Shown here: positions 9,108-21,940 of the stretch, piece by piece | Position numbering within the stretch: position 1 is the stretch's first letter | How the letters are laid out: each line of letters starts with the position of its first letter | Source of the DNA: Sipunculus nudus | Taxonomy: Eukaryota > Annelida > Sipuncula > Golfingiida > Sipunculidae | Reading direction: 5' to 3' | Length of the DNA stretch: 64,000 bases | Assembly (NCBI GenBank): GCA_026874595.1 | Contig: CM049318.1 | Span: forward strand, 45,862,456-45,926,455 | The notes under the pieces: generated by a model | What the model was told of the DNA's origin: nothing | Seen by the model: only the letters and a program-made list of their open reading frames with translations | Databases searched by the model: none | Translations under genes and position numbers: made by a program

Positions 9108-9403
9108 GCACACTGGAATGGTGACGTTCCTATGGCCCTGAGAAAATGGTCAGCCCGTCCCGTATATTTATTCACAAGTTTTTACAAGGAAATGGCCGTG
9201 GCCCCCGCTACGCCAATTAATTCATCCCGTCGGCTGCGGGCCTGAATTGACATTTGGCCCGATGGACCCTACACAAAACGAGCAAACTGCGCTGATTGTC
9301 GCTCATACCTACACGTGTCTTTGTCTTACTAAAACGCGTGTCATCGTGCATTCCTGCATGACTCTGTGCATTCAGTTTTCCCTCCGTTTATAAAGTTTAT
9401 ATG
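9108..9403. other. B-specific segment
   Basis: About 300 bp has no counterpart that I can see in A, C or D. It has GC-rich patches ('gtggcccccgctacgcc', 'cccgtcggctgcggg') among AT-rich sequence and ends near 'tttataaagtttatat'. It occupies the slot that in A and C holds the CpG-rich segment and a degenerate monomer. I do not recognise its origin and see no gene in it. Confidence 0.6.
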
Positions 9404-9626
9404 GACATACTGACAAAGTGACCCAAGACCGAGACCAGATGACTTTACCAGGTTATGGAGAAGACTCAGAGTAAGAACATAAGCTATAGTTTATGTAATT
9501 GAGGCTTTGGGTTTTAGAGATATGGCCAATATAATGATATGTGTGTCAGGGTCATGTGCAGCGCCCCCTAGCGGCCATATCAGGAAAATGAAAAATTGGT
9601 TTCGAGATATTAGTGTAAGACTTAGG
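9404..9626 (+). repeat. B internal duplication, copy 1
   Basis: The segment from 'gacatactgacaaagtg' to 'agtgtaagactta' is repeated, diverged, at 9732-9953. Shared boxes in order are 'gaccagatgact', 'ggagaa.actcagag', 'ataagctatagtttatgtaa', 'gagatatggcca', the CTCF-like core and 'aaaatgaaaaa..tttcgagata'. Confidence 0.85.
9559..9577 (-). promoter_or_regulatory. CTCF-like site 1 (B)
   Basis: CAGCGCCCCCTAGCGGCCA is, on the minus strand, 16 of 19 identical by my count to the vertebrate CTCF consensus TGGCCACCAGGGGGCGCTA. It recurs at 1636 bp spacing. In type Y units (11195 and 17739) one G of the GCGG is A. Confidence 0.5.
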
Positions 9627-9731
9627 ATGTAATAGTTTCAAAAGGATTCTTTCAAAACTGTGCCCTTTAGAATGCTATATGTGAGACGCAAGAGCAAGCA
9701 GGCGAATTTGAGGACAACTGACAAACAGACA

Positions 9732-9953
9732 GACACACTGACAAAGTGTCACAAAATTGTGACCAGATGACTACACTAGGTTGTGGAGAAAACTCAGAGG
9801 AAGAAAATAAGCTATAGTTTATGTAATTGAGGCTTATAATTTTGGAGATATGGCCAAAATATCATATGTTCGGGAGGTTCGCATGCAGCGCCCCCTAGCG
9901 GCCCTATTCAAAAAATGAAAAAACGATTTCGAGATACTAGTGTAGGACTTATA
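9732..9953 (+). repeat. B internal duplication, copy 2
   Basis: This is a diverged second copy, offset by 327-328 bp from copy 1. It leads into the monomer-derived AT-rich region. Only one such segment exists per A and C unit, so the duplication is B-specific. Confidence 0.85.
9886..9903 (-). promoter_or_regulatory. CTCF-like site 2 (B)
   Basis: CAGCGCCCCCTAGCGGCC lies in the second copy of the internal duplication, 327 bp from site 1 and in the same orientation. It is conserved in all 13 units. The 9 bases on either side differ from site 1 more than the core does. Confidence 0.5.
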
Positions 9954-10195
9954 ATATGTCAGTTTCAGAAAGATTCCTGCAATAATGTGGCCTTTGGCGC
10001 AAGATGAATGAAATCTCGAAATATCTCTATTCACGAGATATTTTACGAGATACTGCAATACTTGTTATAAAATCTTGTAGTACTAGTTGAATGCTACCTG
10101 ATGCAAAAAACTAAATCACACTAGCTTTAAAACTGACAAAGTTAGAAAAATAAGACCCCTTATATTCGAATATCATGACTTTTCGCCAAAAATTT

Positions 10196-10209
10196 GTAAC
10201 CATGGTTAC
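10196..10209. promoter_or_regulatory. 14 bp palindrome / X-box relative (B)
   Basis: GTAACCATGGTTAC is a perfect palindrome and is one base away from the RFX X-box consensus. It occupies the same place as the X-box-like sites of the other families. Confidence 0.4.
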
Positions 10210-10337
10210 GGCAAATTTGAGTCAGCTACACACCAGATGACAGGCCTTTGAATGACGATTAAAATGAGCTATTGTTGAAGTAGATACGGCTAATAGTCAC
10301 AAAGATATGATGAAAAAACCGTTTTGGGAAGATTTGA

Positions 10338-10362
10338 CGACCTTGACCTTGACCTTTCACCT
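10338..10362 (-). promoter_or_regulatory. Half-site cluster (B), partly degraded
   Basis: The plus strand reads CGACCT, TGACCT, TGACCT, one T, TCACCT. The two central half-sites are intact and the outer two each carry one change relative to A and C. Confidence 0.4.
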
Positions 10363-10456
10363 ATTTTAAGGAAAAACAATAGGGCACCTAGAAATTATGT
10401 TTTTCATCATCCCTGTAAGTTTCAAGGTTATTGTGGCAAATTTGTGGCCAGGAGAG

Positions 10457-10492
10457 TGCAGACAAACAAACAGACAGACAGACAAACAGACA
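10457..10492. repeat. CAAA/CAGA microsatellite (B)
   Basis: A tract of CAGA and CAAA tetranucleotides lies between 'ggccaggagagtg' and the hairpin module. Its composition differs from A and C (three CAGA in a row in place of the CAAA run), but its position is the same. Confidence 0.9.
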
Positions 10493-12124
10493 TACGCAAC
10501 TGACCAACATGCTTGCCAAAATCGAAGATTTCCGGCAAGCAATAAACAGACATTTGCGACTGGCGAACCAGCCTGCAGAAATCGAAGATATCCGGCAAGG
10601 AATGAAAAAAAAAAAAAAAACAAAACGGTTCGTGTCCTTTCCTGAAGGACACACCGACTGAAACTTTGGACAGCAATCACCTGCATGCGCACAGACGTGC
10701 AGGCACGCGTTTTAGGTCTGACCAGGTCTGACCAGGTCTGAGGGCACACTGGAATGGTGACGTTCCTATGGCCCTGAGAAAATGGTCAGCCCGTCCCGTA
10801 TATTTATTCACAAGTTTTTACAAGGAAATGGCCGTGGCCCCCGCTACGCCAATTAATTCATCCCGTCGGCTGCGGGCCTGAATTGACATTTGGCCCGATG
10901 GACCCTACACAAAACGAGCAAACTGCGCTGATTGTCGCTCATACCTACACGTGTCTTTGTCTTACTAAAACGCGTGTCATCGTGCATTCCTGCATGACTC
11001 TGTGCATTCAGTTTTCCCTCCGTTTATAAAGTTTATATGGACATACTGACAAAGTGACCCAAGACCGAGACCAGTTGACTTTACCAGGTTATGGAGAAGA
11101 CTCAGAGTAAGAACATAAGCTATAGTTTATGTAATTGAGGCCTTGGGTTTTAGAGATATGGCCAATATAATGATATGTGTGTCAGGGTCATGTGCAGCGC
11201 CCCCTAGCAGCCATATCCGGAAAATGAAAAATTGGTTTCGAGATATTAGTGTAAGACTTAGGATGTAATAGTTTCAAAAGGATTCTTTCAAAACTGTGCC
11301 CTTTAGAATGCTATATGTGAGACGCAAGAGCAAGCAGGCGAATTTGAGGACAACTGACAAACAGACAGACACACTGACAAAGTGTCACAAAATTGTGACC
11401 AGATGACTACACTAGGTTGTGGAGAAAACTCAGAGGAAGAAAATAAGCTATAGTTTATGTAATTGAGGCTTATAATTTTGGAGATATGGCCAAAATATCA
11501 TATGTTCGGGAGGTTCGCATGCAGCGCCCCCTAGCGGCCCTATTCAAAAAATGAAAAAACGATTTCGAGATACTAGTGTAGGACTTATAATATGTCAGTT
11601 TCAGAAAGATTCCTGCAATAATGTGGCCTTTGGCGCAAGATGAATGAAATCTCGAAATATCTCTATTCACGAGATATTTTACGAGATACTGCAATACTTG
11701 TTATAAAATCTTGTAGTACTAGTTGAATGCTACCTGATGCAAAAAACTAGATCACACTAGCTTTAAAACTGACAAAGTTAGAAAAATAAGACCCCTTATA
11801 TTCGAATATCATGACTTTTCCCCAAAAATTTGTAACCATGGTTACGGCAAATTTGAGTCAGCTACACACCAGATGACAGGCCTTTGAATGACGATTAAAA
11901 TGAGCTATTGTTGAAGTAGATACGGCTAATAGTCACAAAGATATGATGAAAAAACCGTTTTGGGAAGATTTGACGACCTTGACCTTGACCTTTCACCTAT
12001 TTTAAGGAAAAACAATAGGGCACCTAGAAATTATGTTTTTCATCATCCCTGTAAGTTTCAAGGTTATTGTGGCAAATTTGTGGCCAGGAGAGTGCAGACA
12101 AACAAACAGACAGACAGACAAACA
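10489..12124 (+). repeat. B unit 2, type Y
   Basis: Type Y has T at 11075 ('ccagttgac'), C at 11142 ('gccttggg') and A at 11209, which changes the first CTCF-like site from GCGGCC to GCAGCC. Downstream it carries 'ctagatcac' and 'tttcccc'. Confidence 0.93.
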
Positions 12125-13760
12125 GACATACGCAACTGACCAACATGCTTGCCAAAATCGAAGATTTCCGGCAAGCAATAAACAGACATTTGCGACTGGC
12201 GAACCAGCCTGCAGAAATCGAAGATATCCGGCAAGGAATGAAAAAAAAAAAAAAAACAAAACGGTTCGTGTCCTTTCCTGAAGGACACACCGACTGAAAC
12301 TTTGGACAGCAATCACCTGCATGCGCACAGACGTGCAGGCACGCGTTTTAGGTCTGACCAGGTCTGACCAGGTCTGAGGGCACACTGGAATGGTGACGTT
12401 CCTATGGCCCTGAGAAAATGGTCAGCCCGTCCCGTATATTTATTCACAAGTTTTTACAAGGAAATGGCCGTGGCCCCCGCTACGCCAATTAATTCATCCC
12501 GTCGGCTGCGGGCCTGAATTGACATTTGGCCCGATGGACCCTACACAAAACGAGCAAACTGCGCTGATTGTCGCTCATACCTACACGTGTCTTTGTCTTA
12601 CTAAAACGCGTGTCATCGTGCATTCCTGCATGACTCTGTGCATTCAGTTTTCCCTCCGTTTATAAAGTTTATATGGACATACTGACAAAGTGACCCAAGA
12701 CCGAGACCAGATGACTTTACCAGGTTATGGAGAAGACTCAGAGTAAGAACATAAGCTATAGTTTATGTAATTGAGGCTTTGGGTTTTAGAGATATGGCCA
12801 ATATAATGATATGTGTGTCAGGGTCATGTGCAGCGCCCCCTAGCGGCCATATCCGGAAAATGAAAAATTGGTTTCGAGATATTAGTGTAAGACTTAGGAT
12901 GTAATAGTTTCAAAAGGATTCTTTCAAAACTGTGCCCTTTAGAATGCTATATGTGAGACGCAAGAGCAAGCAGGCGAATTTGAGGACAACTGACAAACAG
13001 ACAGACACACTGACAAAGTGTCACAAAATTGTGACCAGATGACTACACTAGGTTGTGGAGAAAACTCAGAGGAAGAAAATAAGCTATAGTTTATGTAATT
13101 GAGGCTTATAATTTTGGAGATATGGCCAAAATATCATATGTTCGGGAGGTTCGCATGCAGCGCCCCCTAGCGGCCCTATTCAAAAAATGAAAAAACGATT
13201 TCGAGATACTAGTGTAGGACTTATAATATGTCAGTTTCAGAAAGATTCCTGCAATAATGTGGCCTTTGGCGCAAGATGAATGAAATCTCGAAATATCTCT
13301 ATTCACGAGATATTTTACGAGATACTGCAATACTTGTTATAAAATCTTGTAGTACTAGTTGAATGCTACCTGATGCAAAAAACTAGATCACACTAGCTTT
13401 AAAACTGACAAAGTTAGAAAAATAAGACCCCTTATATTCGAATATCATGACTTTTCCCCAAAAATTTGTAACCATGGTTACGGCAAATTTGAGTCAGCTA
13501 CACACCAGATGACAGGCCTTTGAATGACGATTAAAATGAGCTATTGTTGAAGTAGATACGGCTAATAGTCACAAAGATATGATGAAAAAACCGTTTTGGG
13601 AAGATTTGACGACCTTGACCTTGACCTTTCACCTATTTTAAGGAAAAACAATAGGGCACCTAGAAATTATGTTTTTCATCATCCCTGTAAGTTTCAAGGT
13701 TATTGTGGCAAATTTGTGGCCAGGAGAGTGCAGACAAACAAACAGACAGACAGACAAACA
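12125..13760 (+). repeat. B unit 3, type Z
   Basis: Type Z carries 'ccagatgac', 'gctttggg', an intact first CTCF-like site, 'atccgg', 'ctagatcac' and 'tttcccc'. It is the commonest type in the right half of the array. Confidence 0.93.
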
Positions 13761-15396
13761 GACATACGCAACTGACCAACATGCTTGCCAAAATCGAAGA
13801 TTTCCGGCAAGCAATAAACAGACATTTGCGACTGGCGAACCAGCCTGCAGAAATCGAAGATATCCGGCAAGGAATGAAAAAAAAAAAAAAAACAAAACGG
13901 TTCGTGTCCTTTCCTGAAGGACACACCGACTGAAACTTTGGACAGCAATCACCTGCATGCGCACAGACGTGCAGGCACGCGTTTTAGGTCTGACCAGGTC
14001 TGACCAGGTCTGAGGGCACACTGGAATGGTGACGTTCCTATGGCCCTCAGAAAATGGTCAGCCCGTCCCGTATATTTATTCACAAGTTTTTACAAGGAAA
14101 TGGCCGTGGCCCCCGCTACGCCAATTAATTCATCCCGTCGGCTGCGGGCCTGAATTGACATTTGGCCCGATGGACCCTACACAAAACGAGCAAACTGCGC
14201 TGATTGTCGCTCATACCTACACGTGTCTTTGTCTTACTAAAACGCGTGTCATCGTGCATTCCTGCATGACTCTGTGCATTCAGTTTTCCCTCCGTTTATA
14301 AAGTTTATATGGACATACTGACAAAGTGACCCAAGACCGAGACCAGATGACTTTACCAGGTTATGGAGAAGACTCAGAGTAAGAACATAAGCTATAGTTT
14401 ATGTAATTGAGGCTTTGGGTTTTAGAGATATGGCCAATATAATGATATGTGTGTCAGGGTCATGTGCAGCGCCCCCTAGCGGCCATATCAGGAAAATGAA
14501 AAATTGGTTTCGAGATATTAGTGTAAGACTTAGGATGTAATAGTTTCAAAAGGATTCTTTCAAAACTGTGCCCTTTAGAATGCTATATGTGAGACGCAAG
14601 AGCAAGCAGGCGAATTTGAGGACAACTGACAAACAGACAGACACACTGACAAAGTGTCACAAAATTGTGACCAGATGACTACACTAGGTTGTGGAGAAAA
14701 CTCAGAGGAAGAAAATAAGCTATAGTTTATGTAATTGAGGCTTATAATTTTGGAGATATGGCCAAAATATCATATGTTCGGGAGGTTCGCATGCAGCGCC
14801 CCCTAGCGGCCCTATTCAAAAAATGAAAAAACGATTTCGAGATACTAGTGTAGGACTTATAATATGTCAGTTTCAGAAAGATTCCTGCAATAATGTGGCC
14901 TTTGGCGCAAGATGAATGAAATCTCGAAATATCTCTATTCACGAGATATTTTACGAGATACTGCAATACTTGTTATAAAATCTTGTAGTACTAGTTGAAT
15001 GCTACCTGATGCAAAAAACTAAATCACACTAGCTTTAAAACTGACAAAGTTAGAAAAATAAGACCCCTTATATTCGAATATCATGACTTTTCGCCAAAAA
15101 TTTGTAACCATGGTTACGGCAAATTTGAGTCAGCTACACACCAGATGACAGGCCTTTGAATGACGATTAAAATGAGCTATTGTTGAAGTAGATACGGCTA
15201 ATAGTCACAAAGATATGATGAAAAAACCGTTTTGGGAAGATTTGACGACCTTGACCTTGACCTTTCACCTATTTTAAGGAAAAACAATAGGGCACCTAGA
15301 AATTATGTTTTTCATCATCCCTGTAAGTTTCAAGGTTATTGTGGCAAATTTGTGGCCAGGAGAGTGCAGACAAACAAACAGACAGACAGACAAACA
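13761..15396 (+). repeat. B unit 4, type X with private C at 14048
   Basis: It has the same diagnostic states as unit 1. A private G-to-C change at 14048 turns 'ccctgag' into 'ccctcag', opening a longer frame (14026-14301) that has no other sign of being coding. Confidence 0.93.
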
Positions 15397-17032
15397 GACA
15401 TACGCAACTGACCAACATGCTTGCCAAAATCGAAGATTTCCGGCAAGCAATAAACAGACATTTGCGACTGGCGAACCAGCCTGCAGAAATCGAAGATATC
15501 CGGCAAGGAATGAAAAAAAAAAAAAAAACAAAACGGTTCGTGTCCTTTCCTGAAGGACACACCGACTGAAACTTTGGACAGCAATCACCTGCATGCGCAC
15601 AGACGTGCAGGCACGCGTTTTAGGTCTGACCAGGTCTGACCAGGTCTGAGGGCACACTGGAATGGTGACGTTCCTATGGCCCTGAGAAAATGGTCAGCCC
15701 GTCCCGTATATTTATTCACAAGTTTTTACAAGGAAATGGCCGTGGCCCCCGCTACGCCAATTAATTCATCCCGTCGGCTGCGGGCCTGAATTGACATTTG
15801 GCCCGATGGACCCTACACAAAACGAGCAAACTGCGCTGATTGTCGCTCATACCTACACGTGTCTTTGTCTTACTAAAACGCGTGTCATCGTGCATTCCTG
15901 CATGACTCTGTGCATTCAGTTTTCCCTCCGTTTATAAAGTTTATATGGACATACTGACAAAGTGACCCAAGACCGAGACCAGATGACTTTACCAGGTTAT
16001 GGAGAAGACTCAGAGTAAGAACATAAGCTATAGTTTATGTAATTGAGGCTTTGGGTTTTAGAGATATGGCCAATATAATGATATGTGTGTCAGGGTCATG
16101 TGCAGCGCCCCCTAGCGGCCATATCAGGAAAATGAAAAATTGGTTTCGAGATATTAGTGTAAGACTTAGGATGTAATAGTTTCAAAAGGATTCTTTCAAA
16201 ACTGTGCCCTTTAGAATGCTATATGTGAGACGCAAGAGCAAGCAGGCGAATTTGAGGACAACTGACAAACAGACAGACACACTGACAAAGTGTCACAAAA
16301 TTGTGACCAGATGACTACACTAGGTTGTGGAGAAAACTCAGAGGAAGAAAATAAGCTATAGTTTATGTAATTGAGGCTTATAATTTTGGAGATATGGCCA
16401 AAATATCATATGTTCGGGAGGTTCGCATGCAGCGCCCCCTAGCGGCCCTATTCAAAAAATGAAAAAACGATTTCGAGATACTAGTGTAGGACTTATAATA
16501 TGTCAGTTTCAGAAAGATTCCTGCAATAATGTGGCCTTTGGCGCAAGATGAATGAAATCTCGAAATATCTCTATTCACGAGATATTTTACGAGATACTGC
16601 AATACTTGTTATAAAATCTTGTAGTACTAGTTGAATGCTACCTGATGCAAAAAACTAAATCACACTAGCTTTAAAACTGACAAAGTTAGAAAAATAAGAC
16701 CCCTTATATTCGAATATCATGACTTTTCGCCAAAAATTTGTAACCATGGTTACGGCAAATTTGAGTCAGCTACACACCAGATGACAGGCCTTTGAATGAC
16801 GATTAAAATGAGCTATTGTTGAAGTAGATACGGCTAATAGTCACAAAGATATGATGAAAAAACCGTTTTGGGAAGATTTGACGACCTTGACCTTGACCTT
16901 TCACCTATTTTAAGGAAAAACAATAGGGCACCTAGAAATTATGTTTTTCATCATCCCTGTAAGTTTCAAGGTTATTGTGGCAAATTTGTGGCCAGGAGAG
17001 TGCAGACAAACAAACAGACAGACAGACAAACA
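15397..17032 (+). repeat. B unit 5, type X
   Basis: All X states are present. It begins a second X-Y-Z run (units 5-7) that mirrors units 1-3 at a distance of 6544 bp. Confidence 0.93.
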
Positions 17033-18668
17033 GACATACGCAACTGACCAACATGCTTGCCAAAATCGAAGATTTCCGGCAAGCAATAAACAGACATTTG
17101 CGACTGGCGAACCAGCCTGCAGAAATCGAAGATATCCGGCAAGGAATGAAAAAAAAAAAAAAAACAAAACGGTTCGTGTCCTTTCCTGAAGGACACACCG
17201 ACTGAAACTTTGGACAGCAATCACCTGCATGCGCACAGACGTGCAGGCACGCGTTTTAGGTCTGACCAGGTCTGACCAGGTCTGAGGGCACACTGGAATG
17301 GTGACGTTCCTATGGCCCTGAGAAAATGGTCAGCCCGTCCCGTATATTTATTCACAAGTTTTTACAAGGAAATGGCCGTGGCCCCCGCTACGCCAATTAA
17401 TTCATCCCGTCGGCTGCGGGCCTGAATTGACATTTGGCCCGATGGACCCTACACAAAACGAGCAAACTGCGCTGATTGTCGCTCATACCTACACGTGTCT
17501 TTGTCTTACTAAAACGCGTGTCATCGTGCATTCCTGCATGACTCTGTGCATTCAGTTTTCCCTCCGTTTATAAAGTTTATATGGACATACTGACAAAGTG
17601 ACCCAAGACCGAGACCAGTTGACTTTACCAGGTTATGGAGAAGACTCAGAGTAAGAACATAAGCTATAGTTTATGTAATTGAGGCCTTGGGTTTTAGAGA
17701 TATGGCCAATATAATGATATGTGTGTCAGGGTCATGTGCAGCGCCCCCTAGCAGCCATATCCGGAAAATGAAAAATTGGTTTCGAGATATTAGTGTAAGA
17801 CTTAGGATGTAATAGTTTCAAAAGGATTCTTTCAAAACTGTGCCCTTTAGAATGCTATATGTGAGACGCAAGAGCAAGCAGGCGAATTTGAGGACAACTG
17901 ACAAACAGACAGACACACTGACAAAGTGTCACAAAATTGTGACCAGATGACTACACTAGGTTGTGGAGAAAACTCAGAGGAAGAAAATAAGCTATAGTTT
18001 ATGTAATTGAGGCTTATAATTTTGGAGATATGGCCAAAATATCATATGTTCGGGAGGTTCGCATGCAGCGCCCCCTAGCGGCCCTATTCAAAAAATGAAA
18101 AAACGATTTCGAGATACTAGTGTAGGACTTATAATATGTCAGTTTCAGAAAGATTCCTGCAATAATGTGGCCTTTGGCGCAAGATGAATGAAATCTCGAA
18201 ATATCTCTATTCACGAGATATTTTACGAGATACTGCAATACTTGTTATAAAATCTTGTAGTACTAGTTGAATGCTACCTGATGCAAAAAACTAGATCACA
18301 CTAGCTTTAAAACTGACAAAGTTAGAAAAATAAGACCCCTTATATTCGAATATCATGACTTTTCCCCAAAAATTTGTAACCATGGTTACGGCAAATTTGA
18401 GTCAGCTACACACCAGATGACAGGCCTTTGAATGACGATTAAAATGAGCTATTGTTGAAGTAGATACGGCTAATAGTCACAAAGATATGATGAAAAAACC
18501 GTTTTGGGAAGATTTGACGACCTTGACCTTGACCTTTCACCTATTTTAAGGAAAAACAATAGGGCACCTAGAAATTATGTTTTTCATCATCCCTGTAAGT
18601 TTCAAGGTTATTGTGGCAAATTTGTGGCCAGGAGAGTGCAGACAAACAAACAGACAGACAGACAAACA
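17033..18668 (+). repeat. B unit 6, type Y
   Basis: It shares every Y state with unit 2, including the A at 17753 that alters the first CTCF-like site. Confidence 0.93.
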
Positions 18669-20304
18669 GACATACGCAACTGACCAACATGCTTGCCAAA
18701 ATCGAAGATTTCCGGCAAGCAATAAACAGACATTTGCGACTGGCGAACCAGCCTGCAGAAATCGAAGATATCCGGCAAGGAATGAAAAAAAAAAAAAAAA
18801 CAAAACGGTTCGTGTCCTTTCCTGAAGGACACACCGACTGAAACTTTGGACAGCAATCACCTGCATGCGCACAGACGTGCAGGCACGCGTTTTAGGTCTG
18901 ACCAGGTCTGACCAGGTCTGAGGGCACACTGGAATGGTGACGTTCCTATGGCCCTGAGAAAATGGTCAGCCCGTCCCGTATATTTATTCACAAGTTTTTA
19001 CAAGGAAATGGCCGTGGCCCCCGCTACGCCAATTAATTCATCCCGTCGGCTGCGGGCCTGAATTGACATTTGGCCCGATGGACCCTACACAAAACGAGCA
19101 AACTGCGCTGATTGTCGCTCATACCTACACGTGTCTTTGTCTTACTAAAACGCGTGTCATCGTGCATTCCTGCATGACTCTGTGCATTCAGTTTTCCCTC
19201 CGTTTATAAAGTTTATATGGACATACTGACAAAGTGACCCAAGACCGAGACCAGATGACTTTACCAGGTTATGGAGAAGACTCAGAGTAAGAACATAAGC
19301 TATAGTTTATGTAATTGAGGCTTTGGGTTTTAGAGATATGGCCAATATAATGATATGTGTGTCAGGGTCATGTGCAGCGCCCCCTAGCGGCCATATCCGG
19401 AAAATGAAAAATTGGTTTCGAGATATTAGTGTAAGACTTAGGATGTAATAGTTTCAAAAGGATTCTTTCAAAACTGTGCCCTTTAGAATGCTATATGTGA
19501 GACGCAAGAGCAAGCAGGCGAATTTGAGGACAACTGACAAACAGACAGACACACTGACAAAGTGTCACAAAATTGTGACCAGATGACTACACTAGGTTGT
19601 GGAGAAAACTCAGAGGAAGAAAATAAGCTATAGTTTATGTAATTGAGGCTTATAATTTTGGAGATATGGCCAAAATATCATATGTTCGGGAGGTTCGCAT
19701 GCAGCGCCCCCTAGCGGCCCTATTCAAAAAATGAAAAAACGATTTCGAGATACTAGTGTAGGACTTATAATATGTCAGTTTCAGAAAGATTCCTGCAATA
19801 ATGTGGCCTTTGGCGCAAGATGAATGAAATCTCGAAATATCTCTATTCACGAGATATTTTACGAGATACTGCAATACTTGTTATAAAATCTTGTAGTACT
19901 AGTTGAATGCTACCTGATGCAAAAAACTAGATCACACTAGCTTTAAAACTGACAAAGTTAGAAAAATAAGACCCCTTATATTCGAATATCATGACTTTTC
20001 CCCAAAAATTTGTAACCATGGTTACGGCAAATTTGAGTCAGCTACACACCAGATGACAGGCCTTTGAATGACGATTAAAATGAGCTATTGTTGAAGTAGA
20101 TACGGCTAATAGTCACAAAGATATGATGAAAAAACCGTTTTGGGAAGATTTGACGACCTTGACCTTGACCTTTCACCTATTTTAAGGAAAAACAATAGGG
20201 CACCTAGAAATTATGTTTTTCATCATCCCTGTAAGTTTCAAGGTTATTGTGGCAAATTTGTGGCCAGGAGAGTGCAGACAAACAAACAGACAGACAGACA
20301 AACA
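18669..20304 (+). repeat. B unit 7, type Z
   Basis: Its diagnostic states match unit 3. It closes the second X-Y-Z run. Confidence 0.93.
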
Positions 20305-21940
20305 GACATACGCAACTGACCAACATGCTTGCCAAAATCGAAGATTTCCGGCAAGCAATAAACAGACATTTGCGACTGGCGAACCAGCCTGCAGAAATCG
20401 AAGATATCCGGCAAGGAATGAAAAAAAAAAAAAAAACAAAACGGTTCGTGTCCTTTCCTGAAGGACACACCGACTGAAACTTTGGACAGCAATCACCTGC
20501 ATGCGCACAGACGTGCAGGCACGCGTTTTAGGTCTGACCAGGTCTGACCAGGTCTGAGGGCACACTGGAATGGTGACGTTCCTATGGCCCTGAGAAAATG
20601 GTCAGCCCGTCCCGTATATTTATTCACAAGTTTTTACAAGGAAATGGCCGTGGCCCCCGCTACGCCAATTAATTCATCCCGTCGGCTGCGGGCCTGAATT
20701 GACATTTGGCCCGATGGACCCTACACAAAACGAGCAAACTGCGCTGATTGTCGCTCATACCTACACGTGTCTTTGTCTTACTAAAACGCGTGTCATCGTG
20801 CATTCCTGCATGACTCTGTGCATTCAGTTTTCCCTCCGTTTATAAAGTTTATATGGACATACTGACAAAGTGACCCAAGACCGAGACCAGATGACTTTAC
20901 CAGGTTATGGAGAAGACTCAGAGTAAGAACATAAGCTATAGTTTATGTAATTGAGGCTTTGGGTTTTAGAGATATGGCCAATATAATGATATGTGTGTCA
21001 GGGTCATGTGCAGCGCCCCCTAGCGGCCATATCCGGAAAATGAAAAATTGGTTTCGAGATATTAGTGTAAGACTTAGGATGTAATAGTTTCAAAAGGATT
21101 CTTTCAAAACTGTGCCCTTTAGAATGCTATATGTGAGACGCAAGAGCAAGCAGGCGAATTTGAGGACAACTGACAAACAGACAGACACACTGACAAAGTG
21201 TCACAAAATTGTGACCAGATGACTACACTAGGTTGTGGAGAAAACTCAGAGGAAGAAAATAAGCTATAGTTTATGTAATTGAGGCTTATAATTTTGGAGA
21301 TATGGCCAAAATATCATATGTTCGGGAGGTTCGCATGCAGCGCCCCCTAGCGGCCCTATTCAAAAAATGAAAAAACGATTTCGAGATACTAGTGTAGGAC
21401 TTATAATATGTCAGTTTCAGAAAGATTCCTGCAATAATGTGGCCTTTGGCGCAAGATGAATGAAATCTCGAAATATCTCTATTCACGAGATATTTTACGA
21501 GATACTGCAATACTTGTTATAAAATCTTGTAGTACTAGTTGAATGCTACCTGATGCAAAAAACTAGATCACACTAGCTTTAAAACTGACAAAGTTAGAAA
21601 AATAAGACCCCTTATATTCGAATATCATGACTTTTCCCCAAAAATTTGTAACCATGGTTACGGCAAATTTGAGTCAGCTACACACCAGATGACAGGCCTT
21701 TGAATGACGATTAAAATGAGCTATTGTTGAAGTAGATACGGCTAATAGTCACAAAGATATGATGAAAAAACCGTTTTGGGAAGATTTGACGACCTTGACC
21801 TTGACCTTTCACCTATTTTAAGGAAAAACAATAGGGCACCTAGAAATTATGTTTTTCATCATCCCTGTAAGTTTCAAGGTTATTGTGGCAAATTTGTGGC
21901 CAGGAGAGTGCAGACAAACAAACAGACAGACAGACAAACA
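20305..21940 (+). repeat. B unit 8, type Z
   Basis: I saw no difference from unit 7 at the diagnostic sites. Confidence 0.93.

Larger units (their letters stand above)
8853..10488 (+). repeat. B unit 1, type X
   Basis: Type X has A at 9582 ('atcagg'), A at 10114 ('ctaaatcac') and G at 10185 ('tttcgcc'). Both CTCF-like sites (9559-9577 and 9886-9903) are intact. Confidence 0.93.

Noticed and set aside
9385-9403. 'tttataaagtttatat' as a TATA box
   Set aside because: An AT-rich match with no supporting start site or gene downstream.
10366-10749. Minus-strand 127-codon open frame in every B unit
   Set aside because: It spans microsatellite, hairpin modules and the poly-A tract (poly-Phe), with other frames equally open. 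It is a repeat artefact.
14026-14301. 91-codon plus-strand frame unique to B unit 4
   Set aside because: It is created by one substitution at 14048 in an otherwise closed frame. The composition is that of the B-specific segment, with no homologue recognised.
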